Assembly: GCF_001571145.1 (NCBI RefSeq)
Contig: NZ_BCTF01000032.1
Span: forward strand, 1 to 54,496
Direction: 5' to 3'
Source of the DNA: Hydrogenophaga flava NBRC 102514
GTDB taxonomy: Bacteria; Pseudomonadota; Gammaproteobacteria; Burkholderiales; Burkholderiaceae_C
Length of the DNA stretch: 54,496 bases
Below the pieces are notes generated by a model, which worked only from the letters and a program-made list of their open reading frames with translations, was not told the origin of the DNA and made no database searches. A program made the translations under genes and the position numbers. Below are positions 1 to 6,953 of the stretch, piece by piece (position 1 is the stretch's first letter; the number at the start of each line of letters is the position of its first letter).

Positions 1-2
1 TC

Positions 3-65
3 CCAAGGCGAACTGATTGGCTTGAGCCGCTGCACCAGCCGGTCAAGGCGGTGCGCGGCGGTTGA
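3..65 (+). CDS. possible 3' end of a gene cut by the window edge
   Basis: One forward frame is open from the window edge to a TGA at 63-65 and would end ...LHQPVKAVRGG. It lies just before a strong hairpin terminator, which fits the tail of a forward gene. About 20 residues are too few to assign a family, and another frame is also open here. Confidence 0.25.
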   Translation, partial: PRRTDWLEPLHQPVKAVRGG

Positions 66-86
66 CCAGACAAGGTTGCATGGAAC

Positions 87-116
87 AAAAAAAGCCCCGG
101 TCTGCCGGGGCTTTTT
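87..116. terminator. bidirectional intrinsic terminator
   Basis: The stem GCCCCGG / CCGGGGC has a TCTG loop, an A-run on the left and a T-run on the right, so it can work on both strands. It sits between the end of the left-edge gene and the end of the reverse-strand Spy-like gene at 164. Confidence 0.85.
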
Positions 117-163
117 GACGTTGGGGGCAACCGTCCAAGGCATGCAAACGCATGCCCAGGGCA

Positions 164-805
164 TCAGCTGGTCTTGGCGCCGGGGCCGTCGCAGCCCATG
201 CCGCCGTCCATGGCGCCCATGCCACGGTGGCCGCCGTGACCACCTTTTCCGCCCATGCGGTGTTCACCCTTCATGCCGGCGCGGTGCATGCCGCCGTGGG
301 CCTGGGTGTCGAACACCTTCTGCTGCTCGGGGGTGAGCGCGGCGTAGAAGGTCTTGACCGTCTCGATGCGCTTGGCCATCGCGGCATCGCGCTCGGCGCG
401 CAGGGCCTGCATCTTGTCCAAGCGCTGCGGCGTGGTCAGCTGGCTCCAGTCTTCGCGGGCCATGCCGGGCGCGTTGACCGGCGGATTGGGCGCGGTGCCA
501 GCGACATAGGCGTTCCAGGCGGCTTCCTGCGAGGCGGTGATCTTCAGGGCCGACTTGAGCTGCGCCTGGTGCTCGGCGTGGCGCTTGGCCATCTGCTCCA
601 TGCGCTGGGCGCGGCGCTCTTCCCATTTCTTGCTGTCGGCGCCGGCCTGGGGGCCCTGGCCGAGCTGGCCCATCTGCTGGGCGTGCGTCTGAGGGTCCAT
701 GCCGTGCTGCTGTCCCATGCCCTGGGCGATGGCGGTGGCCGACACGCCGACGATGCCGGCGAGGATGGCGGAGACGACGAGGCTGCGTTTGACAAAGGGT
801 TTCAT
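164..805 (-). CDS. Spy/CpxP-like periplasmic stress protein (LTXXQ family)
   Basis: The 213-residue product starts with a signal peptide (MKPFVKRSLVVSAILAG, cleavage near AIAQG). Its middle is charged and helical. Two TPxQ-type motifs are visible, LTTPQRLDKM and LTPEQQKVFD, which are the hallmark of the Spy/CpxP (LTXXQ) family of periplasmic chaperones. The last about 45 residues are rich in His, Gly and Met (HGGMHRAGMKGEHRMGGKGG), suggesting metal binding. The start at 805 has a good AAGGAG ribosome site. Its position beside cueR, copZ and copA suggests a role in envelope copper stress. The family call is firm; the copper role is inferred from context. Confidence 0.8.
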   Translation of the reverse strand: MKPFVKRSLVVSAILAGIVGVSATAIAQGMGQQHGMDPQTHAQQMGQLGQGPQAGADSKKWEERRAQRMEQMAKRHAEHQAQLKSALKITASQEAAWNAYVAGTAPNPPVNAPGMAREDWSQLTTPQRLDKMQALRAERDAAMAKRIETVKTFYAALTPEQQKVFDTQAHGGMHRAGMKGEHRMGGKGGHGGHRGMGAMDGGMGCDGPGAKTS

Positions 806-969
806 GCTGAGGCTCCTTGAGGTTGAGGGGGTGGACACCGGGGCGGGATGCCGGGGTGCCATGGGTTCAGTGTCAAACCCCCGTGTGAACCGCTGTCGGC
901 CTTTGTGATGCTGTCCGGTAAAGATATGTTCCGGTGTCAGCGAGCCCCTGTGGGCGGGCTTGATCTGCG
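806..969. other. intergenic region upstream of the Spy-like gene
   Basis: This stretch of about 164 bases holds no convincing gene. It should contain the promoter of the reverse-strand Spy-like gene. A CATATC sequence at 923-928 on the reverse strand could serve as a -10 element. An FNR-type palindrome overlaps its upstream edge. Confidence 0.5.
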
Positions 970-973
970 TCAA
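960..973 (-). promoter_or_regulatory. FNR/ANR-like box upstream of the Spy-like gene
   Basis: TTGACGCAGATCAA (read on the reverse strand) fits TTGAY-N4-RTCAA, the FNR/ANR consensus. It overlaps the last codon of cueR and is about 155 nt upstream of the Spy-like start. No -10 element is found at the ideal spacing; the best candidate places the site near -50. Confidence 0.35.
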
Positions 974-1395
974 GGATGGGCCAGGTCGTCCAGGATCGGG
1001 CAGTCGGGCCGCTCGTCGCCGGGGCAGTGGCACAGCAGGGTGTGCAGGCTGCGCTGCATGGCCTGCAGCGCCTCGATGCGCTGGGCCAGGTCGTCGTGGT
1101 GCTTCTGCGCGATGCGCTTGACACTGGCGCTGCTGCGCCGCCGGTTGTGCCAGAGGCTTACCAGCTCGGTGATGGCGTCCAGCCCGAAGCCCATGTCGCG
1201 CGCGCGGCGGATGAAACGCAGCGTGTGCACGTCGGCCAGGCTGTACTGGCGGTAGTTGCTTTCCGTGCGCGCGACGTCGCCCAGCAGACCCAGCGACTCG
1301 TAGTGGCGCAGCATCTTGGGCGAGATGCCGGAGAGCTGCGCCGCGGTGCCAATGTTGACGGGCCAGCTCACTGTATGAAGCGAGGAGGAAGTCAT
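970..1395 (-). CDS. cueR: Cu(I)-responsive MerR-family regulator CueR
   Basis: The 141-residue product has an N-terminal MerR winged helix (IGTAAQLSGISPKMLRHYESLGLL, then NYRQYS), a central dimerisation helix and a C-terminal metal loop CPGDERPDCPI. CueR proteins bind Cu(I) with two Cys spaced as here (C-x7-C); the loop closely matches that pattern. The gene lies downstream of the copZ-type gene on the same strand, with a dispersed repeat between them. Both copZ and copA promoters nearby have the 19-bp spacer that such activators require. CueR would sense cytoplasmic copper and activate these genes. Confidence 0.92.
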   Translation of the reverse strand: MTSSSLHTVSWPVNIGTAAQLSGISPKMLRHYESLGLLGDVARTESNYRQYSLADVHTLRFIRRARDMGFGLDAITELVSLWHNRRRSSASVKRIAQKHHDDLAQRIEALQAMQRSLHTLLCHCPGDERPDCPILDDLAHP

Positions 1396-1401
1396 GCGAT
1401 C

Positions 1402-1476
1402 CGCCGCCGGGCCGCCCCAAGGCGGATCAGCCCCCTCGGGGGGCAGCGACCCGCGCAGCGGTGGAGCGTGGGGGCC
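1402..1476 (+). repeat. dispersed intergenic repeat, copy 1
   Basis: A block of about 75 bp containing GGGCCGCCCCAAGG, CCCCCTCGGGGGGCAGCGAC, CCGCGCAGCGG and GGAGCGTGGGGGCC. An inverted copy is at 6814-6887. It has internal dyads (CCCCC-TC-GGGGG) and sits between copZ and cueR. From general knowledge, similar REP-like blocks are frequent between genes of Comamonadaceae. Confidence 0.8.
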
Positions 1477-1480
1477 AGTT

Positions 1481-1681
1481 TCATGCGGAGACCGCGTAGC
1501 CTTCTTCGCGGATCACGGCCGCCACCGCCTCACGCGGCTGGGCGGTGTTCACCTCGACGAGGTTCTGCGCGCGGTCGATCCTGACCTCGGCCTGCGAGTC
1601 CAGGGTTTTGATGGCCGTCTGCACCGCGCGTTCGCAGTGGCCGCAGGTCATGCCCTGCACGGTGAAGGTCTGTTGGCTCAT
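1481..1681 (-). CDS. copZ: CopZ-type copper chaperone (HMA domain)
   Basis: A small 66-residue HMA-fold protein with the motif GMTCGHC near residues 9-15. The two Cys bind Cu(I), and proteins of this family hand copper to the N-terminal domain of CopA. I chose MSQQTF at 1681 because a CGGAG ribosome site precedes it; a longer ATG 13 codons upstream would run into the -10 element. It is transcribed divergently from copA, and the promoter between them has the CueR-type architecture. Confidence 0.9.
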   Translation of the reverse strand: MSQQTFTVQGMTCGHCERAVQTAIKTLDSQAEVRIDRAQNLVEVNTAQPREAVAAVIREEGYAVSA

Positions 1682-1711
1682 GGATATCTCCGGTGGATTG
1701 GGAACAGCGCA

Positions 1712-1742
1712 ATGATGCACCTTGACATGGTGTCAAGGTCAA
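1712..1742 (-). promoter_or_regulatory. CueR-type promoter of copZ
   Basis: Read on the reverse strand: -35 TTGACC (1737-1742), a 19-bp spacer, then -10 CATCAT (1712-1717). The spacer contains the perfect dyad ACCTTGACA-TGG-TGTCAAGGT (1719-1739). A 19-bp spacer with a central palindrome is the signature of MerR-family activated promoters. The start site would fall about 24 nt upstream of the copZ ATG. Confidence 0.8.
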
Positions 1743-1769
1743 GCGGCTTCATCGGATACACCTTGTCGC

Positions 1770-1800
1770 TTGACCTTCCCATGGTGGTAAACCTTATCCT
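1770..1800 (+). promoter_or_regulatory. CueR-type promoter of copA
   Basis: -35 TTGACC (1770-1775), a 19-bp spacer starting TTCCC, and -10 TATCCT (1795-1800). The left half (ACCTTCCC) is like known CueR sites; the right half is degenerate. Only six bases separate the -10 from the copA ATG at 1807, so the transcript should start at or within a base of the start codon. Confidence 0.8.
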
Positions 1801-1806
1801 CGCCCC

Positions 1807-4089
1807 ATGAACTCCGCAACGCTTGCACTGAACGAAGACACCTGCCAGATCGACCTGGGCATCGGTGGCATGACCTGCGCCTCCTGCGTCACGCGCGTCG
1901 AGAAAGCGCTGCGCAAACACCCGGGTGTGGAGGCAGCGACGGTGAACCTGGCCACCGAGTCGGCGCGCATCGTCTACCGCGGCAGCGACGCCACCCACGC
2001 CGCGGCGCTGATGCGGCGGGCGGTGCGCGATGCGGGCTACGAGCCGCGCGCGATGGACGCGCCGGAGGTGGGACAGGAGCGTCTGTGGGGCCTGCCGGTG
2101 GACCTCTGGCCGGTGGTGATCGGTGCGCTGCTGTCGGCGCCGCTGGCCCTGCCCATGGTGGGTGACCTGTTCGGCAAACACTGGATGCTGCCGGCCTGGA
2201 TCCAGTTCCTGCTGGCGACGCCGGTGCAGTTCTGGCTCGGCGCACGCTTCTACAAGGCCGGCTGGCACGCGCTCAAGGCCATGACGGGCAACATGGAGTT
2301 GCTGGTGGCCATTGGCACCACGGCGGCCTGGGCCCTGTCCACCTGGCTGTGGTTCAAGGCCGAGCCCGGCGAGATGGTGCACCTCTACTACGAAGGCGGC
2401 GCAGTGGTGATCACCCTGGTGTTGCTGGGCAAGTGGCTGGAGGCGCGCGCCAAGCGCCAGACCACCGACGCGATCCGCGCGCTGCACGCGCTGCGGCCCG
2501 AGACCGCGCACCTGGTGCCCGACGGCATCAAGCGCACCGAGATGAGCGATGTGCCGGTGGACGAGCTGCTGGCAGACGACATCGTGCGCGTGCTGCCCGG
2601 CGAGCGCTTTCCGGCCGACGGCGAGCTGCTGCTGGGCGAGACCCAGGCCGACGAATCCATGCTGACCGGCGAGGCGATGCCGGTGGCCAAGCGCCCCGGC
2701 GACCGCATCACCGGCGGGTCGCTCAATGGCGAGGGCTCGGTCGAGATCCGGGTGAAGGCGGTGGGCGCGCAGAGCGTGCTGGCCCACATCATCGCCCTGG
2801 TGCAGGACGCGCAGGCCGGCAAGGCGCCGGTGCAGCGCATGGTCGACCAGGTGGCGGCGGTGTTCGTGCCGGTGGTGCTGGTGATCGCGCTGGTCACACT
2901 GGTGGGCTGGCTCTGGACCGGCGCGCCGATGGAGGATGCCCTGCTGCACGCGGTGGCGGTGCTGGTGATTGCCTGCCCCTGTGCGCTGGGCCTGGCGACG
3001 CCCGCGGCCATCATGGCCGGCACCGGCGTGGCCGCGCGCCACGGTATCCTGATCAAGGACGCGCAGGCGCTGGAGATCGCGCACAAGGTCGACACCGTGG
3101 CCTTCGACAAGACCGGCACGCTGACGGTGGGCAAACCGCGCCTGCTGCTGATCGAGGCGGTGCCCGGGGCGGACGAGGAGGCGGTGCTGGGCGCGGCGGC
3201 GGCGCTGCAGGCGCAGAGCGCCCACCCGCTGGCGCATGCGGTGCTGGAGGCGGCCACGGCGCGCGGCCTGGTGGTGGCGGCCGACGGGGCCCGGGAGGTG
3301 CAGGCGGTGACCGGCCGCGGCACGCTGGGGCAGATCAAGGGTGTGACGCTGGCGCTGGGCAGCCTGCGCTGGATGGACGAGCTGGGCGTGCCGCTGGGGC
3401 CGCTGGCGCTGTCGGTGCACCGGCACCAGGCCGATGGCGCCACGGTGTCGCTGCTGGCCAGCCGTGCGGGCGAGGACCAGCCCTGGTCGGCCCTGGCCCT
3501 GCTGGCCTTCGGCGACGAGCCCAAGCCCGGTGCGGCCGGGGCGCTGGCGGCGCTCAAGGCCCAGGGGTTGAAGACCTACATGGTCTCAGGCGACAACCGC
3601 GGCGCGGCCGAGGCCATGGCGCGGCGGCTGGGCATGGACGTGGACGGCGGCGCGGTGATCGCCGAGGTGCTGCCGGGCGACAAGGCGGATATCGTCAAAC
3701 GCCTGCGCGAAGAAGCCGGGGCCGGTCACACACACACCGTGGCCATGGTGGGCGACGGCGTCAACGACGCACCGGCCCTGGCCGCCGCTGACGTGGGCAT
3801 CGCCATGGGCAGCCGCGAAGGCGGTTCCGATGTCGCCATGCACGCGGCCGGCATCACCCTGATGCGCGGCGACCCGGCGATGGTGCCGGCGGCGCTGGAC
3901 ATCTCGCGCCGCACGGTGAGCAAGATCCGGCAGAACCTGTTCTGGGCCTTCGCCTACAACGCCGCCGGCATCCCGCTGGCGGCGCTGGGCTACCTGAGCC
4001 CGGTGCTGGCCGGCGCGGCGATGGCGCTCAGCTCGGTCAGCGTGGTGAGCAACGCGCTGCTGCTCAAGCGCTGGAAACCCGGGCGCTGA
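1807..4089 (+). CDS. copA: Cu(I)-exporting P1B-type ATPase
   Basis: The 760-residue inner-membrane pump carries one N-terminal HMA domain (GMTCASC, residues 21-27), the CPC copper-transport motif in a membrane helix (390-392), the phosphorylation motif DKTGT (434-438), an HP dipeptide typical of P1B pumps and the GDGVND hinge (649-654). It exports cytoplasmic Cu(I) using ATP. The next in-frame Met is Met22 inside the HMA motif, so the start at 1807 is nearly forced, although no ribosome site precedes it and the -10 box ends at 1800. A leaderless mRNA is the simplest reading. It faces copZ and should be CueR-controlled. Confidence 0.96.
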   Translation: MNSATLALNEDTCQIDLGIGGMTCASCVTRVEKALRKHPGVEAATVNLATESARIVYRGSDATHAAALMRRAVRDAGYEPRAMDAPEVGQERLWGLPVDLWPVVIGALLSAPLALPMVGDLFGKHWMLPAWIQFLLATPVQFWLGARFYKAGWHALKAMTGNMELLVAIGTTAAWALSTWLWFKAEPGEMVHLYYEGGAVVITLVLLGKWLEARAKRQTTDAIRALHALRPETAHLVPDGIKRTEMSDVPVDELLADDIVRVLPGERFPADGELLLGETQADESMLTGEAMPVAKRPGDRITGGSLNGEGSVEIRVKAVGAQSVLAHIIALVQDAQAGKAPVQRMVDQVAAVFVPVVLVIALVTLVGWLWTGAPMEDALLHAVAVLVIACPCALGLATPAAIMAGTGVAARHGILIKDAQALEIAHKVDTVAFDKTGTLTVGKPRLLLIEAVPGADEEAVLGAAAALQAQSAHPLAHAVLEAATARGLVVAADGAREVQAVTGRGTLGQIKGVTLALGSLRWMDELGVPLGPLALSVHRHQADGATVSLLASRAGEDQPWSALALLAFGDEPKPGAAGALAALKAQGLKTYMVSGDNRGAAEAMARRLGMDVDGGAVIAEVLPGDKADIVKRLREEAGAGHTHTVAMVGDGVNDAPALAAADVGIAMGSREGGSDVAMHAAGITLMRGDPAMVPAALDISRRTVSKIRQNLFWAFAYNAAGIPLAALGYLSPVLAGAAMALSSVSVVSNALLLKRWKPGR

Positions 4090-4107
4090 GGCCGCGTTGG
4101 CCGCGAG

Positions 4108-5532
4108 TCACTGCCGCACGGCTTCGGCCGTGCGTTCGGGTGCCTGCACAGGAGTGGCCGGCGCCTCCACAAGGGGCTGTGCGGGCCGGTAGCCTTCCAG
4201 CGCCTGCCGGGTGTCCAGCTCGCGCATCTGCTTGAAGTCGTTCTGGAACAGGATCTTCTGCCCGTCGTTGCGCAGCTGGATGTGGGTGACCTCGCCCAGC
4301 GCCGCGCGGTGCTCCAGCAGGTAGTTCTGTGACGACTCGGCGATGCGGTCGATCTGGGCCTCGCTGAACCGGCCACCCGTGCGCAGGCCGTCGACCATGC
4401 GCTGCAGGGAGGCCGACGTGGTGGCGTCCAGCGCCGGCGCAATGCCCAGCGCCTTCAGGGTGGGGTGGTCGCCATAGCCGGTCGGGGCGAGCCGGTTCTC
4501 GCGCTGGAACTCGGTGAGCAGGCGCTCGGTTCCCGCGCCGAAATCGCTGTCGTCCTTGAGGGACTTGCCGTTGCGCTGCAAGGCCTGCTGCAGCACCTGC
4601 ACCTCGTCACCTTTGTCTCCGCGGTCGAGCACCGACGGGTCGTTGACATCGCGCCAGTAGGCGGCCAGCGCAGTCTGTATCTCGGGGATGTGGCGCTCTT
4701 CGGAAGGGCGGTAGCTGTCACTGGCCACCTGGCGGTGCGCGGCTTCCATCGCCACCGCGTTGCCGGGCTTCTGGAAGTTCTCCTGGTACTGGCGGGCGAG
4801 TTCGCCGGCTTTGGGTCCCGCAAAGTAGCTCACGGCCGCTTTCTGCTGGTCCACCGCTTGCATGAAGCGTTCGTAGTCTGCACCGTCTCGCAGGGCGGCG
4901 ACGAGCTTGTTGTAGGTCTTGGGGCGCTGGTTCTCTGCCTTCGCCAGCACACACATCACTTCCAGCTTGCGGTCATCGGGAATGCGGGAACCGTGGCGAT
5001 CCAGTGCGTCTTTGGCGTCGTCTGCAATGGCCTGGACCTGTGGAAAGTCAATGTGCCTGTGAATCCACTGCTGTCCTTCTGGCGAGCTGGCCCAGGCGTT
5101 GATGGTGTCCCGGTGTTCGGCGGAGATGAACCGGATCGACGGGTTGTTTCCCTCGCCGTTGCCATGGCTGAGCAGGTCCTGGCGCAGCGTGGACAGCCCG
5201 GCCGCGTTGTCTGGAAACGGGTGCTTGTTGGCTTTGGCGTAGGCGGCCGCTTCTGCAATCACGGCATCGACGTACGTGGTTTCGCCAGCCTTCAGCGGCC
5301 GGCTTTCTATCGAACCCAGTGGCCAGGTGCCGCGCTGCCCGAGATCGACCTGGATGGTGCCGATGGAGTAGCCGCTGTTGTCGGCGACCTTTGAGATGTC
5401 GCCCCACTGGCTCGGAGTGACGCCAGCCACGCTCAGCCTGTAGGAGCTGTTGCCGCCCTCTGTGCCCCGACCGACGACGAAATAGACCGCGCCACTGCGC
5501 TGGATCGGGTCGTTGATATCGATGTTCTTCAT
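4108..5532 (-). CDS. putative antibacterial effector: lysozyme-like region, peptidoglycan-binding domain, XVIPCD-like C-terminus
   Basis: The 474-residue product has no signal peptide. Residues about 10-230 contain GRGTEGG and SGYSIGTIQVDLGQ, the kind of G-x-x-Q element seen in lysozyme-like muramidases. Residues about 303-370 form a peptidoglycan-binding domain (GDKGDEVQVLQQAL, FGAGTERLLTEFQ). Residues about 385-445 (IDRIAESSQNY, GEVTHIQLRNDG) followed by a Gln/Pro-rich tail resemble the XVIPCD signal of type IV secreted effectors of Xanthomonas, and match the C-terminus of the zeta protein at 32427-34733. A GGGAGG ribosome site supports the start. The LprI-like lipoprotein gene 37 nt upstream would protect the producer. 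Cell-wall attack and secretion route are inferred. Confidence 0.72.
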   Translation of the reverse strand: MKNIDINDPIQRSGAVYFVVGRGTEGGNSSYRLSVAGVTPSQWGDISKVADNSGYSIGTIQVDLGQRGTWPLGSIESRPLKAGETTYVDAVIAEAAAYAKANKHPFPDNAAGLSTLRQDLLSHGNGEGNNPSIRFISAEHRDTINAWASSPEGQQWIHRHIDFPQVQAIADDAKDALDRHGSRIPDDRKLEVMCVLAKAENQRPKTYNKLVAALRDGADYERFMQAVDQQKAAVSYFAGPKAGELARQYQENFQKPGNAVAMEAAHRQVASDSYRPSEERHIPEIQTALAAYWRDVNDPSVLDRGDKGDEVQVLQQALQRNGKSLKDDSDFGAGTERLLTEFQRENRLAPTGYGDHPTLKALGIAPALDATTSASLQRMVDGLRTGGRFSEAQIDRIAESSQNYLLEHRAALGEVTHIQLRNDGQKILFQNDFKQMRELDTRQALEGYRPAQPLVEAPATPVQAPERTAEAVRQ

Positions 5533-5569
5533 GTTGTTCCTCCCTGTGATCTCTGTCTGACGTTTGGAG

Positions 5570-5998
5570 TCAGTTCAGGTCCAGATGCAGTTGCAGCTGC
5601 TGACGGCGCTGCGCGATCCACCGGATCTCGTTCGTCGAGACGGACAGATCCGAACTGCCGCCCTGCGGGTAGTACACCGACGTGGCGAAGCCTCGCTCGT
5701 TGTCCAGGAAGGTGGCCCATGCGGCCTGAGACTTCGCCAGGGACTTGCGCTGCTCCTCGTTGAGCTTGCCCGCCAGTTGCTTGTAAAGCAGATCCAGCTG
5801 CTTGAGCTGCCATGCTTTTTCGCTCTGGATGCACGGTGCCTGCTCCACCCGCCCATTGGCCTTCTTCATGCAGTCCACGTAGGTCTTGCTTTCCAGCTGT
5901 CCCAGCGCCGGCGGGGCTTCGGGTGTTTCGCTGGCGGTGGTGGCGCAGCTGGCGGCGCCCAGGGACAGGGCGAGGAGGGCGATTCGGATGGGTTTCAT
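5570..5998 (-). CDS. LprI/DUF1311-type lipoprotein, probable immunity protein
   Basis: The 142-residue product has a lipoprotein signal (LLALSLGAASC, Cys near residue 18). The mature part looks like the DUF1311/LprI lysozyme-inhibitor family: two Cys flank a polar segment (DCMKKANGRVEQAPC), followed by LDLLYKQL and KSLAKSQAAWATFLDNE. It precedes the effector gene on the same strand with a 37-nt gap, so the two are probably co-transcribed, immunity first. Periplasmic lipoproteins of this family are known partners of peptidoglycan-hydrolase effectors of the Xanthomonas type IV system. Inhibition of this particular partner is inferred. Confidence 0.75.
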   Translation of the reverse strand: MKPIRIALLALSLGAASCATTASETPEAPPALGQLESKTYVDCMKKANGRVEQAPCIQSEKAWQLKQLDLLYKQLAGKLNEEQRKSLAKSQAAWATFLDNERGFATSVYYPQGGSSDLSVSTNEIRWIAQRRQQLQLHLDLN

Positions 5999-6119
5999 GT
6001 GGTGTGGTGTGACAGCGGTGGACAGAACCGGGCAGGACCCCGGGGCCCAAAAATGCTAGCACTTTGGTTTGCAACGACTTGTAAGACCCACCCCCATCGG
6101 AGGGGCTGGCTTGCAAGGC

Positions 6120-6161
6120 TTGACGTGGGTCAAACCCCCGGGCGCCGGGCTCCCCCATAGT
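6120..6161 (+). promoter_or_regulatory. FNR/ANR-type promoter of the hemerythrin gene
   Basis: TTGACGTGGGTCAA (6120-6133) is an FNR-like palindrome. A -10-like CATAGT lies at 6156-6161, predicting a start near 6168, which puts the palindrome centre at exactly -41.5, the class II activator position. The leader to the ATG at 6215 is about 47 nt. Confidence 0.5.
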
Positions 6162-6214
6162 CGCGGGACTATTCGCCGACCGGACGGTCGGCTCTGCCTT
6201 GCCGGAGACAAACC

Positions 6215-6808
6215 ATGAGCCACGAAGCCCTGCGCGTCATTCGCGAAGAACACGCCACCCTGGCGGCCATGCTGCAGTCGCTGATGCAGCTGGTGCGGCG
6301 CGGGCCCGAGGTCAACGGGCTGGACGACTCCAACCGCTTTTTCGACGTGCTGCGCGCGATGCTGTTCTACATCGACGAGTTTCCCGAGCGGCACCACCAC
6401 CCCAAGGAGTCGGATCTGCTGTTCCCGCGCGTGGTCAAGGCCGCGCCGCACACCATGGCCACCATCGACCAGCTGGAGCGCGACCACCTGCGCGGCGAGC
6501 CCCGAGTGCGCGAGCTGATGCACATGCTGGTGGCCTGGGAGCTGCTGGGCGACGGGCGCCGCCAGTGCTTCGTCGAGGAGGTCACGCGCTATGTGGACTT
6601 CTACCTGGAGCACATGCGGCTGGAAGAGACCGTGATCCTGCCGGAGGCCGAGCGCCACCTCACCGAGGCCGACTGGCACGCGCTCAATGCCGCCTTCGCA
6701 ACCAACCAGGACCCGCTGAACGGCCGCATCCCGCGCGATCCGCAGTTCGACCGCCTGTTCACCCGCATCGTGATGAAGGCGCCGGTGCCGGTCGGCCTCG
6801 GAGGCTGA
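6215..6808 (+). CDS. hemerythrin HHE-domain protein
   Basis: This 197-residue soluble protein has the spaced His/Glu pattern of hemerythrin-like di-iron proteins: HATLAAML near the start, FPERHHHPKESDLLFP around residues 54-70, DQLERDHLRGE near 90 and HMRLEETVILP around 132-142. The family binds O2 or NO, or senses or repairs oxidative and nitrosative damage. The predicted FNR-type promoter suggests expression when oxygen is low. The specific role is not known. Confidence 0.88.
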   Translation: MSHEALRVIREEHATLAAMLQSLMQLVRRGPEVNGLDDSNRFFDVLRAMLFYIDEFPERHHHPKESDLLFPRVVKAAPHTMATIDQLERDHLRGEPRVRELMHMLVAWELLGDGRRQCFVEEVTRYVDFYLEHMRLEETVILPEAERHLTEADWHALNAAFATNQDPLNGRIPRDPQFDRLFTRIVMKAPVPVGLGG

Positions 6809-6813
6809 GGAAA

Positions 6814-6887
6814 GGCCCCCACGCTCTGCCGCTTCGCGGGTCGCTGTCCCCCGAGGGGGCTGGGCCTGCCTTGGGGCGGCCCGGCGG
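6814..6887 (-). repeat. dispersed intergenic repeat, copy 2 (inverted)
   Basis: The reverse complement of this segment matches 1402-1476 along its length: GGCCCCCACGCTC, GCGGGTCGCTG, CCCCGAGGGGGCTG, CCTTGGGGCGGCCCGGCGG. A further fragment starting CCCCCACGCTCCGCCGC follows at about 6900. The element fills the gap between the hemerythrin and MFS genes. Confidence 0.8.
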
Positions 6888-6953
6888 CTGGCCCGGTCAC
6901 CCCCACGCTCCGCCGCCGACGCGGGGCGCTGACGGGCGCGCCACAATGGGCGC

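Noticed and set aside
164..1420. 418-codon reverse frame covering the Spy-like gene and cueR
   Set aside because: Only the last 213 codons are real. The upstream part is out of frame with cueR and carries no signal peptide; the internal ATG at 805 has both a ribosome site and a signal peptide.
1678..3426. 582-codon reverse frame opposite copA
   Set aside because: Composition is His/Arg/Gln-rich without motifs, and copA on the forward strand has all P-type ATPase motifs. It is an antisense shadow of GC-rich codons.
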